From Oscillospiraceae bacterium (lineage in GTDB: Bacteria; Bacillota; Clostridia; Oscillospirales; Ruminococcaceae), in NCBI GenBank assembly GCA_003508605.1, contig DNUB01000282.1, positions 1-9,013 of the forward strand: 9,013 nt of DNA, written 5' to 3'. Shown one piece after another: positions 1 to 6,615 of this stretch (its first letter is position 1; every line of letters begins with the position of its first letter). The translations under genes and the position numbers were made by a program. The notes under the pieces are model-generated. The model was not told the DNA's origin, did no database searches, and saw nothing but the letters and a program-made list of their open reading frames with translations.

Positions 1-2648
1 AGTCCGAATGGTGGGCGTTAAAGAAAATTTGGGAAAAGGGTCTGCTTTACAAGGGCTTTAAAATAGTTCCCTACTGCCCCCGCTGCGGCACTCCCCTTTC
101 CTCTCACGAGGTTGCGCAGGGCTATAAGGACGTTAAGGAAAAATCCGCCGTGGCAAGATTTAAGGCAAAGGGCGAGGACGCTTATTTCCTTGCCTGGACC
201 ACCACTCCCTGGACCCTGCCGTCAAACGTGGCACTTTGCGTAAACCCCAATGAAACCTATGTCAAGGTAAAAAGCGAGGAATACACCTATTATATGGCTG
301 AAGCTCTCCTTTCCGCCGTTTTGCCCGAGGGCTGGGAAATTCTTGAACGGTATAAGGGCAAAGAGCTTGAATATAAGGAATATGAGCCTTTATTCGACTT
401 TGTTTCTCCAAAGGAAAAGTGCTGGTATGTTACCTGCGACACCTATGTAACGCTTACGGACGGCACGGGTATCGTTCACATTGCCCCCGCCTTCGGTGAG
501 GACGACGCCAACGTGGGAAGAAATTACGGTCTTCCTTTGGTGCAGCTGGTTGACTCAAAGGGCGAAATGACGGCGGAAACCCCCTGGGCGGGTATGTTCT
601 GCAAGGACGCAGACAAGGAAGTGTTAAAAAATCTGAAGGAAAGAGGACTTCTGTTCAGCGCACCCGCCTTTGAGCACAGCTACCCCTTCTGCTGGAGGTG
701 CGACACTCCTCTTATTTACTATGCAAGAAACAGCTGGTTTATCAAAATGTCCGATGTAAGAGACAGAATGATAGCCAATAACGAAACGGTAAACTGGATA
801 CCCGAAAGCGTGGGCAAAAACCGCTTCGGCGACTGGATAGCCAATGCGCAGGACTGGGCATTAAGCCGCAACCGCTATTGGGGCACTCCCCTTAATATCT
901 GGGAATGTGAATGCGGACACCGCCATGCGGTGGGAAGCATCGAGGAATTAAAGTCCATGAGCAAAAACTGCCCCGAAAATATCGAGCTGCACAAGCCCTT
1001 TATCGACGCAGTAACCATTACCTGCCCAAAGTGCGGCAGGGAGATGAAGCGTGTTCCCGAGGTAATAGACTGTTGGTTCGACAGCGGCTCTATGCCCTTT
1101 GCACAGCATCACTATCCCTTTGAGAATAAGGACTTGTTCGAATCCCAATTTCCTGCCGACTTTATATCCGAGGCGGTGGATCAGACAAGAGGCTGGTTCT
1201 ATTCGCTGCTGGCTATTTCCACCCTTGTATTTGACAAGGCTCCCTTCAAAAACGTACTTGTTTTAGGCTTGGTTCAGGACGAGGAGGGCAGAAAAATGTC
1301 CAAGCATTTGGGCAACACAGTCGATCCCTTTGAAGCCTTGGGGCAGTACGGCTCGGACGCCGTGCGCTGGTTCTTCTATACCAACAGCGCACCCTGGCTG
1401 CCCAAAAGATTTTCGGGCAAGGCGGTTATCGAAGGACAGAGAAAATACCTGTCCACACTTTGGAACACCTACGCATTTTTCGTGCTGTACGCCAATATAG
1501 ATAATTTTGACGCAGAAAAATACGACCTTCCCGACGCCCCCGAAAAGCTCCCCGTTATGGACAGATGGCTTTTATCAAGACTGAATACCCTTATAAAAAC
1601 GGTGGACGAAAATTTGGGACAGTACCGCATAACCGAAGCCGCAAAGGCACTGCAGGATTTTGTGGACGAAATGTCCAATTGGTATGTGAGAAGAAATCGG
1701 GAAAGATTCTGGCAGAAGGAGCTGACACAGGACAAAATCAACGCCTATATGACACTGTATGTGGCTTTGGTCACCGCAGCGGGGCTTACCGCACCCATGA
1801 CTCCCTTTATCGCCGAGGATATTTACCGCAATCTTGTCTGCACCAACGACAAGACAGCTCCGGAAAGCGTTCATCTTTGCAGCTATCCCACCGCCAATGA
1901 GGCTTTTATCGACCCCGAGCTTGAAGCGAATATGGAAGCGGTGCTTCAGATAAAGACGCTGGGGCTTGCCGCAAGAAACAGTGCGGCAATAAAGAGCCGT
2001 CAGCCCTTGTCCCGGGTTCTGGTTCAGTCGGAGCATACACTTGAGCCGATGTTTGCGGAAATCGTGGCTCAGGAGCTTAATGTAAAGGAAATAGAGTTTG
2101 TGGAGGATACCTCCGAGTTTACCGTTTACAGCTTTAAGCCGCAGCTGAAGCTTTTGGGCGCAAAGTACGGAAAGCAGCTGGGCGAGGTGAGAGCCGCCCT
2201 TGCCGAAATTGACGGAGCAAAGGCCATCGCAGAGCTGAAAAACACGGGAGCTATGACCGTTACCCTTTCAACGGGCGATATTAAGCTTACCGAGGAGGAG
2301 CTTTTAATCAGCGTTTCTCAAAAGGAGGGCTATGCCGTTGAAGCGGACAGGGGCTGTACCGTCGTATTAAACACACAGCTTACCGAGGAGCTTATCGAGG
2401 AGGGCTTTGTACGTGAGATAATCAGCAAAATACAGACAATGCGCAAGGACGCAGGCTTTGAGGTTATGGATAATATCAGAGTTTACTGCGGCGATAATGC
2501 AAAAATAAGAGAGGTTATCACCAAAGGAAAAGAGGAGATCGCCGAAAATACCCTTACCGAGGAATTTATCTTTGACAAAACGGCGGGATATACCGCAGAG
2601 TGGGATATTAACGGCGAAAAGGTAACCCTTGGAGTAGAAAAGCTGTAA
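1..2648 (+). CDS. ileS: Isoleucyl-tRNA synthetase, 5'-truncated by window edge
   Basis: Class I aminoacyl-tRNA synthetase that charges tRNA-Ile with isoleucine in the cytoplasm and edits mischarged valine. The reading frame is open from base 3, so the gene enters from outside; 881 residues are visible of an expected 1030-1050 or so, and the N-terminal HIGH motif lies outside. Seen in order: a Cys-containing CPRCGTPLSSHEVAQGY segment (72-122), the editing-domain motif TTTPWTLPSN (about 200-230), the second editing-site motif GTGIVHIAPAFGEDD, DWALSRNRYWGTPL, a CPKCG zinc-type knuckle (about 1023-1037), DCWFDSG, DQTRGWFY, and the KMSKH signature at 1293-1307. The C-terminal anticodon-binding region and its extra tail match the long (IleS2/eukaryote-like) subfamily as remembered. 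The KMSKH form instead of KMSKS appears normal for clostridial members. It ends in TAA. Identity is very sure; subfamily placement is from memory. Confidence 0.97.
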   Translation, partial: SEWWALKKIWEKGLLYKGFKIVPYCPRCGTPLSSHEVAQGYKDVKEKSAVARFKAKGEDAYFLAWTTTPWTLPSNVALCVNPNETYVKVKSEEYTYYMAEALLSAVLPEGWEILERYKGKELEYKEYEPLFDFVSPKEKCWYVTCDTYVTLTDGTGIVHIAPAFGEDDANVGRNYGLPLVQLVDSKGEMTAETPWAGMFCKDADKEVLKNLKERGLLFSAPAFEHSYPFCWRCDTPLIYYARNSWFIKMSDVRDRMIANNETVNWIPESVGKNRFGDWIANAQDWALSRNRYWGTPLNIWECECGHRHAVGSIEELKSMSKNCPENIELHKPFIDAVTITCPKCGREMKRVPEVIDCWFDSGSMPFAQHHYPFENKDLFESQFPADFISEAVDQTRGWFYSLLAISTLVFDKAPFKNVLVLGLVQDEEGRKMSKHLGNTVDPFEALGQYGSDAVRWFFYTNSAPWLPKRFSGKAVIEGQRKYLSTLWNTYAFFVLYANIDNFDAEKYDLPDAPEKLPVMDRWLLSRLNTLIKTVDENLGQYRITEAAKALQDFVDEMSNWYVRRNRERFWQKELTQDKINAYMTLYVALVTAAGLTAPMTPFIAEDIYRNLVCTNDKTAPESVHLCSYPTANEAFIDPELEANMEAVLQIKTLGLAARNSAAIKSRQPLSRVLVQSEHTLEPMFAEIVAQELNVKEIEFVEDTSEFTVYSFKPQLKLLGAKYGKQLGEVRAALAEIDGAKAIAELKNTGAMTVTLSTGDIKLTEEELLISVSQKEGYAVEADRGCTVVLNTQLTEELIEEGFVREIISKIQTMRKDAGFEVMDNIRVYCGDNAKIREVITKGKEEIAENTLTEEFIFDKTAGYTAEWDINGEKVTLGVEKL

Positions 2649-2692
2649 ATTTAAAGAATAAATAAACGTTTGACTATGAGGTTAGAAAGAAT

Positions 2693-3250
2693 ATGCCGAG
2701 CTTCACGAGAAACGCAATTAAGCAGTCCTTTATAAAGCTTTTAAATCAGCGTCCCATAAGTCAGATTACCGTCAAGGACATTGTGGAGGACTGCGGAATA
2801 AACAGAAATTCCTTTTACTATCACTTTGCGGATATGCCTGCTTTGGTGGAGGAAATAATTACCGACGAGGCGGACAGGATAATCTCCGAATATTCATCCA
2901 TAGATTCCATCGAGGACGGCTTTAATGCGGCGGTGCAGTTTATTCTTGACAATAAAAAGGCTGTGTATCATATTTACAATTCCGCCAACCGTGATTTGTA
3001 TATTCAGTACCTGCTGAATATCTGCCAATATGTTGCGTCAACGTATTTTTCAACCGTATTTCCCGACGCTCCGGTTAAGGAGGGGGACAAGGAGCTTATG
3101 ATAATGTTCTACAAGTGCGAGCTTTTCGGAGTTATTGTGGAATGGCTCAATACGGGTATGAAGCTGGATATATGCGGTGCCTTCAGGAGGCTTTGCCTTT
3201 TGCGGAAGGGCATGGTCGAGGAGATGTTCAGGAGAAGCAGGGAAAGTTAG
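2693..3250 (+). CDS. TetR/AcrR-family transcriptional regulator
   Basis: A 185-residue protein of typical TetR length. The N-terminal helix-turn-helix covers about residues 9-46: ITVKDIVEDCGINRNSFYYHF is the usual TetR recognition-helix signature ending in a Tyr-Tyr-His-Phe motif. The remainder is helical. Its C-terminal part (LFGVIVEWLNTGMK, around residues 140-155) resembles the DhaS-like TetR C-terminal domain, a family where the ligand is often unknown. The start ATG is preceded only by a modest AGAAAGA site. The gene begins 44 nt after ileS with no terminator or convincing promoter between, so co-transcription with ileS is possible. It is followed by strong terminator signals and then by the membrane-protein operon, which it probably regulates; this is inferred from adjacency only. 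Confidence 0.93.
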   Translation: MPSFTRNAIKQSFIKLLNQRPISQITVKDIVEDCGINRNSFYYHFADMPALVEEIITDEADRIISEYSSIDSIEDGFNAAVQFILDNKKAVYHIYNSANRDLYIQYLLNICQYVASTYFSTVFPDAPVKEGDKELMIMFYKCELFGVIVEWLNTGMKLDICGAFRRLCLLRKGMVEEMFRRSRES

Positions 3251-3269
3251 ACTAACGGGACTTGTGTGA

Positions 3270-3303
3270 AAAGCCGGTATGCTTCTGCTTTCATACAGGC
3301 TTT
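3270..3303 (+). other. Imperfect stem-loop after the TetR gene
   Basis: Arms AAGCCGGTATG (3271-3281) and CATACAGGCTT (3292-3302) pair except for one internal G/A mismatch, with a 10-nt loop; A3270 pairs with T3303. It lies 20 nt after the stop codon. It lacks a good U-tract, so it is more likely a 3'-end-stabilising or partial terminator hairpin than a terminator by itself. A palindromic protein-binding site is the alternative. Confidence 0.5.
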
Positions 3304-3326
3304 CAGGTCAAATAATAAATAATCAT

Positions 3327-3370
3327 AGGATCGTACGGAAAAGCAATCATCTGTACGATCCTTTTTCTTT
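3327..3370 (+). terminator. Rho-independent terminator after the TetR gene
   Basis: A perfect 10-bp stem (AGGATCGTAC at 3327-3336 with GTACGATCCT at 3353-3362), extended inward by one G-U and one G-C pair, closes a 12-nt loop. It is followed by a T-rich run (CTTTTTCTTT). It should end the ileS-TetR transcript and insulate it from the next operon. Confidence 0.88.
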
Positions 3371-3428
3371 CAGCATTACACACTTTTCAGACAAAAACAG
3401 CCGAATGCCCAAAAATTAAACATTCCCC

Positions 3429-3461
3429 AAAAGCTGCCCATTTTCAAAGGGGCGGCTTTTT
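3429..3461 (+). terminator. Second terminator-like hairpin overlapping a promoter
   Basis: Arms AAAAGCTGCCC (3429-3439) and GGGCGGCTTTT (3450-3460) pair with a single U-G wobble around a 10-nt loop, followed by TTTTT (3457-3461). A-tract, stem and T-tract form a bidirectional-type terminator. The loop and right arm coincide with the -35 and spacer of the promoter at 3441-3469. The same dyad could therefore serve as an operator on DNA, or as a read-through blocker on RNA coming from upstream. Confidence 0.72.
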
Positions 3462-3469
3462 ACTATAAT
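3441..3469 (+). promoter_or_regulatory. Sigma-A-type promoter for the four-gene membrane operon
   Basis: A consensus -10 TATAAT (3464-3469) lies 17 bp downstream of TTTTCA (3441-3446), which matches the TTGACA -35 at four of six positions. Transcription would start near 3476, leaving a leader of about 32 nt that includes the AGGAGG site of the first gene. The spacer is occupied by the right arm of the hairpin at 3429-3460, a good position for a repressor such as the TetR protein encoded upstream (inference). Confidence 0.72.
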
Positions 3470-3507
3470 GTAATCAAGGAAGAAAAACAAAAAGGAGGTG
3501 TGGGAAT

Positions 3508-4116
3508 ATGAGATCGGTAACGCCAATGAGAGCCGCCAAAGCAGGATATATCACAATATCGGCAGTTTACTGTATTTTGGGGCTTACCCTTATTATCCAC
3601 CCAAGCTTTTCCGCACAGGTCGTGGCAATACTTTGCGGAGCTGCGCTGATAATTTTCGGAATCGTGAAAATTGCGGGATATTTTTCAAAGGACCTGTTCC
3701 GCTTAGCCTATCAGTTCGATTTGGCAACGGGCATACTGCTGATCCTGCTGGGAATCGTCGTTATGATAAAGCCCGATGATTTTTTGAATCTCCTTTGCGT
3801 GGTTCTGGGAATAACGGTGCTTATCGAAGGTCTTTTTAAAGTTCAGGTGGCTATGGATTCAAAAAGCTTCGGCATTAAACGCTGGTGGCTTATTATGGCG
3901 GCGGCGGTTCTTTCGGGAATACACGGCTTGCTGCTGGTTTTCCGTCCCGATACGGGTATGAGCTTTTTGCTGGTGCTTTTGGGTCTGTCGCTTTTGTGCA
4001 GCGGGGTACTGAATCTTATAACGGTGCTTACCGCCGTCAAGATCGTAAACAATCAGCAGCCCGATTCAAAGGAGGACGTCAGCTGCCGTTTTTCAACGGA
4101 GAAAACAAATAAATAA
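3508..4116 (+). CDS. DUF308/HdeD-like six-helix membrane protein
   Basis: A 202-residue integral membrane protein. Six hydrophobic helices are visible at about residues 12-31, 37-58, 70-88, 93-113, 126-146 and 150-176, in three repeated hairpins of the type GxLLIxxGIxxxxxP followed by xLGxxxLxxG. That pattern is typical of the DUF308 (HdeD) family. HdeD in enterobacteria is linked to acid stress, but the biochemical function of the family is unknown. The C-terminal 25 residues or so are polar. The start has an excellent AAAGGAGGTG site (3491-3500) 7 nt upstream. It is the first gene of the operon and is separated by 23 nt from the MMPL transporter start chosen here, so an accessory role beside the transporter is likely but inferred. 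Family assignment fairly sure; function unknown. Confidence 0.85.
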   Translation: MRSVTPMRAAKAGYITISAVYCILGLTLIIHPSFSAQVVAILCGAALIIFGIVKIAGYFSKDLFRLAYQFDLATGILLILLGIVVMIKPDDFLNLLCVVLGITVLIEGLFKVQVAMDSKSFGIKRWWLIMAAAVLSGIHGLLLVFRPDTGMSFLLVLLGLSLLCSGVLNLITVLTAVKIVNNQQPDSKEDVSCRFSTEKTNK

Positions 4117-4124
4117 ATTTACAG

Positions 4125-4130
4125 AAAGGA
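4125..4130 (+). promoter_or_regulatory. Ribosome binding site deciding the MMPL start
   Basis: AAAGGA ends directly against the in-frame ATG at 4131, giving no spacing, but lies 9 nt before the in-frame ATG at 4140. The downstream ATG is therefore the better start, and the protein is 711 rather than 714 residues. Confidence 0.75.
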
Positions 4131-4139
4131 ATGACAGCA

Positions 4140-6275
4140 ATGAAATTTTCAAAGGCGGTTGTAAAATACCGCATTCCCATTATCATAGCCGTTCTTGTGC
4201 TGATGATACCCGCAGTATTGGGTGCGGCGGCAACAAGAATAAACTATGATATGCTGGACTATCTGCCCTCGGATATGGACACCGTTATAGGACAGAACGA
4301 GCTTTTGGAGGATTTCGGAAAGGGGGCGTTTTCCTACATAATAGTTGAGGAAATGCCCCATAAGGACGCGGCGGCTCTGAAGGAAAAAATAGAACAGGTG
4401 GAGCATGTCGACACCGTTTTATGGTACAGCTCCCTTGCGGATATTTCGGTACCTATGGAGCTTTTGCCCGATAAGCTTTACAATGCCTTTAACAGCGGCA
4501 ATGCAACAATGATGGCGGTATTCTTCGACAGCTCCACCTCCGCCGATATTACCATGGACGCAATAAGAGAAATCAGAAGCATAGCGGGAAAGCAGTGCTT
4601 TGTTTCGGGAATGTCGGCTCTTGTAACGGATCTAAAGGATCTTTGCGAGCAGGAGGAGCCGATATATGTGGCAATTGCGGTGGCTCTTGCCTGTGCTGCC
4701 ATGATTATTTTCCTTGACAACTGGATAATACCCTTTATCTTTTTGGCAAGTATCGGCATTATGATATTGCTGAATTTGGGCACAAACTTTTTTATGGGTG
4801 AGATCTCCTATATTACAAAGGCTCTGTCCGCAGTTTTGCAGTTAGCGGTGACTATGGACTATTCCATATTCCTATGGCACAGCTACAGCGCACAAAAAAA
4901 GAGGCTCGATAATAAAAACGAGGCTATGGCGGCTGCGATACGGGAAACCCTTACCTCTGTTTTAGGCAGCTCGGTTACAACGGTTGCGGGCTTTGCGGCA
5001 CTTTGCTTTATGACCTTTACCTTAGGCAGAGATTTGGGCATAGTTATGGCAAAGGGCGTATTGTTGGGCGTTTTGGGCTGCGTAACGGTTCTGCCCGCCT
5101 TAATACTCATTTTTGACAAGGTCTTGGAAAAAACGATGCACAAGCCGCTGATACCCGATATGAAAGGGCTTTCAAGGGGCATAGTCAAAATATTCCCTCT
5201 GCTTGTGGCTTTGTTCGTGCTGCTTATTCCTCCCGCATACTACGGCTATAGCAGAACCAACGGCGAGGTCTACTACGATATGGGCGAATGTCTGCCGAAG
5301 GATATGGAGTATGTTATTGCCAACAGCAAGCTTTCCGAGGATTTTGACATCGCTTCCACCCATATGATTTTGCTGGACGCAGATCTGCCCTCAAAGTCCG
5401 TCCGCTCAATGATCGGTGAAATGGAGCAGGTGGAGGGAGTAAAGTATGTGCTTGGTCTCGAATCGGTAATAGGCTCAAGAGTTCCCGAGGAGATACTTCC
5501 CGAATCGGTGACGGGCATTCTTAAAAGCGATAAGTGGGAGCTGCTTTTGATAAACTCCGATTACAAGGTAGCAAGCGATAAGGTCAACGCACAGATAGAC
5601 AGCCTTAACTCGATACTTAAAAAATACGACGAGGGCGGTATGCTTATAGGCGAAGCCCCCTGCATGAAGGATATGATACAGACCACCGACAGGGATTTCC
5701 GAGTAGTAAATGCGGTTTCCATACTTGCTATTTTCGTAATAATCGCCCTGGTGGAAAAAAGCCTTTCTCTTCCCTTTATTCTTATTGCGGTAATTGAGCT
5801 GGCCATATTCATTAACTTGGGGCTTCCTCACTATTTGGGTCAGTCTCTCCCCTTTATAGCTCCCATTTGTATCAGCACCATTCAGCTCGGCGCAACGGTT
5901 GACTATGCTATACTTATGACTACCCGCTATAAATCGGAAAGAACAGGCGGTATGGATAAGAAAAATGCGGTGCAGACTGCGCTTGCCGCTTCCCTCCCGT
6001 CAATAATCGTAAGCGGAATGGGACTTTTTGCAGCCACCTTCGGAGTAGCTCTTTACTCCGACATAGATATCATCAGCTCAATGTGTATGCTTATGGCAAG
6101 GGGCGCAGTGGTGAGTATGCTTTGCGTCGTCTTTATTCTTCCCCCTCTGCTTGTGCTTTGCGACAAGCTTATAGCGGCTACCACATTGGGTATGAAAAAC
6201 AAAACGGACAAGAAAAAGAAGGACGGCGGAAGCTGCAGCGATAATAACCGCAGCGAGCCTGCCTACAATCACTGA
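4140..6275 (+). CDS. MMPL/RND-superfamily transporter, 12 helices
   Basis: A 711-residue membrane transporter of the MMPL (RND) family, expected to export a lipid or amphiphile using the proton gradient. The layout is two tandem halves. Each half has one helix (about 12-30 and 345-367), an extracytoplasmic loop of about 145-150 residues, then five helices (about 173-325 and 520-672). The key family signature occurs in both halves: TMDYSIF with Asp240-Tyr241 in helix 4, and TVDYAIL with Asp588-Tyr589 in helix 10, the Asp-Tyr pairs of the proton relay. The halves are clearly duplicated (YDMLDYLPSDM against YDMGECLPKDM; KIEQVEHVDTV against EMEQVEGVKYV). The loops carry no heptad repeats or added domains. 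A Lys-rich cytoplasmic tail ends the protein. The AAGGAGG site of the next gene begins two bases after the stop codon. Substrate unknown; family assignment very sure. Confidence 0.94.
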   Translation: MKFSKAVVKYRIPIIIAVLVLMIPAVLGAAATRINYDMLDYLPSDMDTVIGQNELLEDFGKGAFSYIIVEEMPHKDAAALKEKIEQVEHVDTVLWYSSLADISVPMELLPDKLYNAFNSGNATMMAVFFDSSTSADITMDAIREIRSIAGKQCFVSGMSALVTDLKDLCEQEEPIYVAIAVALACAAMIIFLDNWIIPFIFLASIGIMILLNLGTNFFMGEISYITKALSAVLQLAVTMDYSIFLWHSYSAQKKRLDNKNEAMAAAIRETLTSVLGSSVTTVAGFAALCFMTFTLGRDLGIVMAKGVLLGVLGCVTVLPALILIFDKVLEKTMHKPLIPDMKGLSRGIVKIFPLLVALFVLLIPPAYYGYSRTNGEVYYDMGECLPKDMEYVIANSKLSEDFDIASTHMILLDADLPSKSVRSMIGEMEQVEGVKYVLGLESVIGSRVPEEILPESVTGILKSDKWELLLINSDYKVASDKVNAQIDSLNSILKKYDEGGMLIGEAPCMKDMIQTTDRDFRVVNAVSILAIFVIIALVEKSLSLPFILIAVIELAIFINLGLPHYLGQSLPFIAPICISTIQLGATVDYAILMTTRYKSERTGGMDKKNAVQTALAASLPSIIVSGMGLFAATFGVALYSDIDIISSMCMLMARGAVVSMLCVVFILPPLLVLCDKLIAATTLGMKNKTDKKKKDGGSCSDNNRSEPAYNH

Positions 6276-6291
6276 CAAGGAGGAGCTTTAA

Positions 6292-6615
6292 GTGAAAAAA
6301 ACATATATAAAGCCGATTTGCGCAGTATGCACCGCCTTGGCGGCAATAGGAGCGGCCGCTGCGGGAATAATTACAATTCGCAAAAAGAAGGCTAAGAAAA
6401 GCCGAGAGGCAAAACAGGAAGCACAGGATATCAAAGTATACTCTATAGACGATTTATCCGCCGTAAGCACGGAAAGCGGCACGGAAAACACCCTTTGCCA
6501 AAGCGAGGAACGGCAGGAAGAAAAAGAAAAGCAAAATGAACATCAAAATGAACAGCAGAAAGAACAGCAAAATGAACAGCAAAATGAACAGCAGAAGGAG
6601 GATAACATATCATGA
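6292..6615 (+). CDS. Small one-helix protein with Q/N/E/K repeat tail
   Basis: A 107-residue protein that I cannot assign to a family. It starts at GTG with a strong AAGGAGG site (6277-6283) at 8-nt spacing. A hydrophobic Ala-rich segment (residues 9-29) follows MKKTYIKP. It is flanked by a very basic stretch, RKKKAKKSR, which by the positive-inside rule favours a cytoplasmic C-terminus, although a signal-anchor with external tail is possible. Residues 42-80 are polar and acidic. Residues 81-104 are six tetrapeptide units of the QNEQ/QKEQ type encoded by a 12-nt tandem repeat. Its stop overlaps the next start as ATGA (6612-6615), so translation is probably coupled and production tied to the heptad-repeat protein. 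A membrane adaptor between transporter and heptad protein is a guess. That it is a real gene is supported by its ribosome binding site, spacing and overlap. Confidence 0.8.
   Translation: MKKTYIKPICAVCTALAAIGAAAAGIITIRKKKAKKSREAKQEAQDIKVYSIDDLSAVSTESGTENTLCQSEERQEEKEKQNEHQNEQQKEQQNEQQNEQQKEDNIS
6532..6603 (+). repeat. 12-nt coding minisatellite, six units
   Basis: Six consecutive 12-nt units: CAAAATGAACAT, CAAAATGAACAG, CAGAAAGAACAG, CAAAATGAACAG, CAAAATGAACAG and CAGAAGGAGGAT. Units 2, 4 and 5 are identical. Each encodes Gln-(Asn/Lys)-Glu-X, so unit gain or loss would keep the frame and only change tail length. Confidence 0.93.
6595..6602 (+). promoter_or_regulatory. Ribosome binding site embedded in the last repeat unit
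   Basis: AAGGAGGA, an almost ideal Shine-Dalgarno sequence, lies 9 nt before the ATG at 6612. It is part of the sixth 12-nt unit of the upstream gene, where it also encodes the Lys-Glu-Asp end of the repeat. This sequence fixes the start of the heptad-repeat protein. Confidence 0.85.

Noticed and set aside
150..152. GTG at 150 as the start of ileS
   Set aside because: The same frame is open back to base 3 and encodes conserved synthetase sequence (CPRCGTPLSSHEVAQGY), so this is an internal valine codon.
1575..2036. 153-codon antisense frame inside ileS
   Set aside because: No ribosome binding site or recognisable protein; it mirrors strongly conserved synthetase sequence on the other strand.
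2670..2675. TTGACT as the -35 of a TetR promoter
   Set aside because: A -10 at normal spacing would fall inside the coding sequence and the bases there (ATGCCG) do not match.
3403..3425. GAATG/CATTC inverted repeat upstream of the operon promoter as a TetR operator
   Set aside because: Only 5-bp arms with a 13-bp gap, which is easily expected by chance in this A/T-rich stretch.
4131..4133. ATG at 4131 as the MMPL start
   Set aside because: The Shine-Dalgarno sequence abuts it with no spacing, while the in-frame ATG at 4140 has a normal 9-nt spacing.
5475..5831. 118-codon antisense frame inside the MMPL gene
   Set aside because: A shadow of the transporter's coding constraint, with no start signals or recognisable domain.
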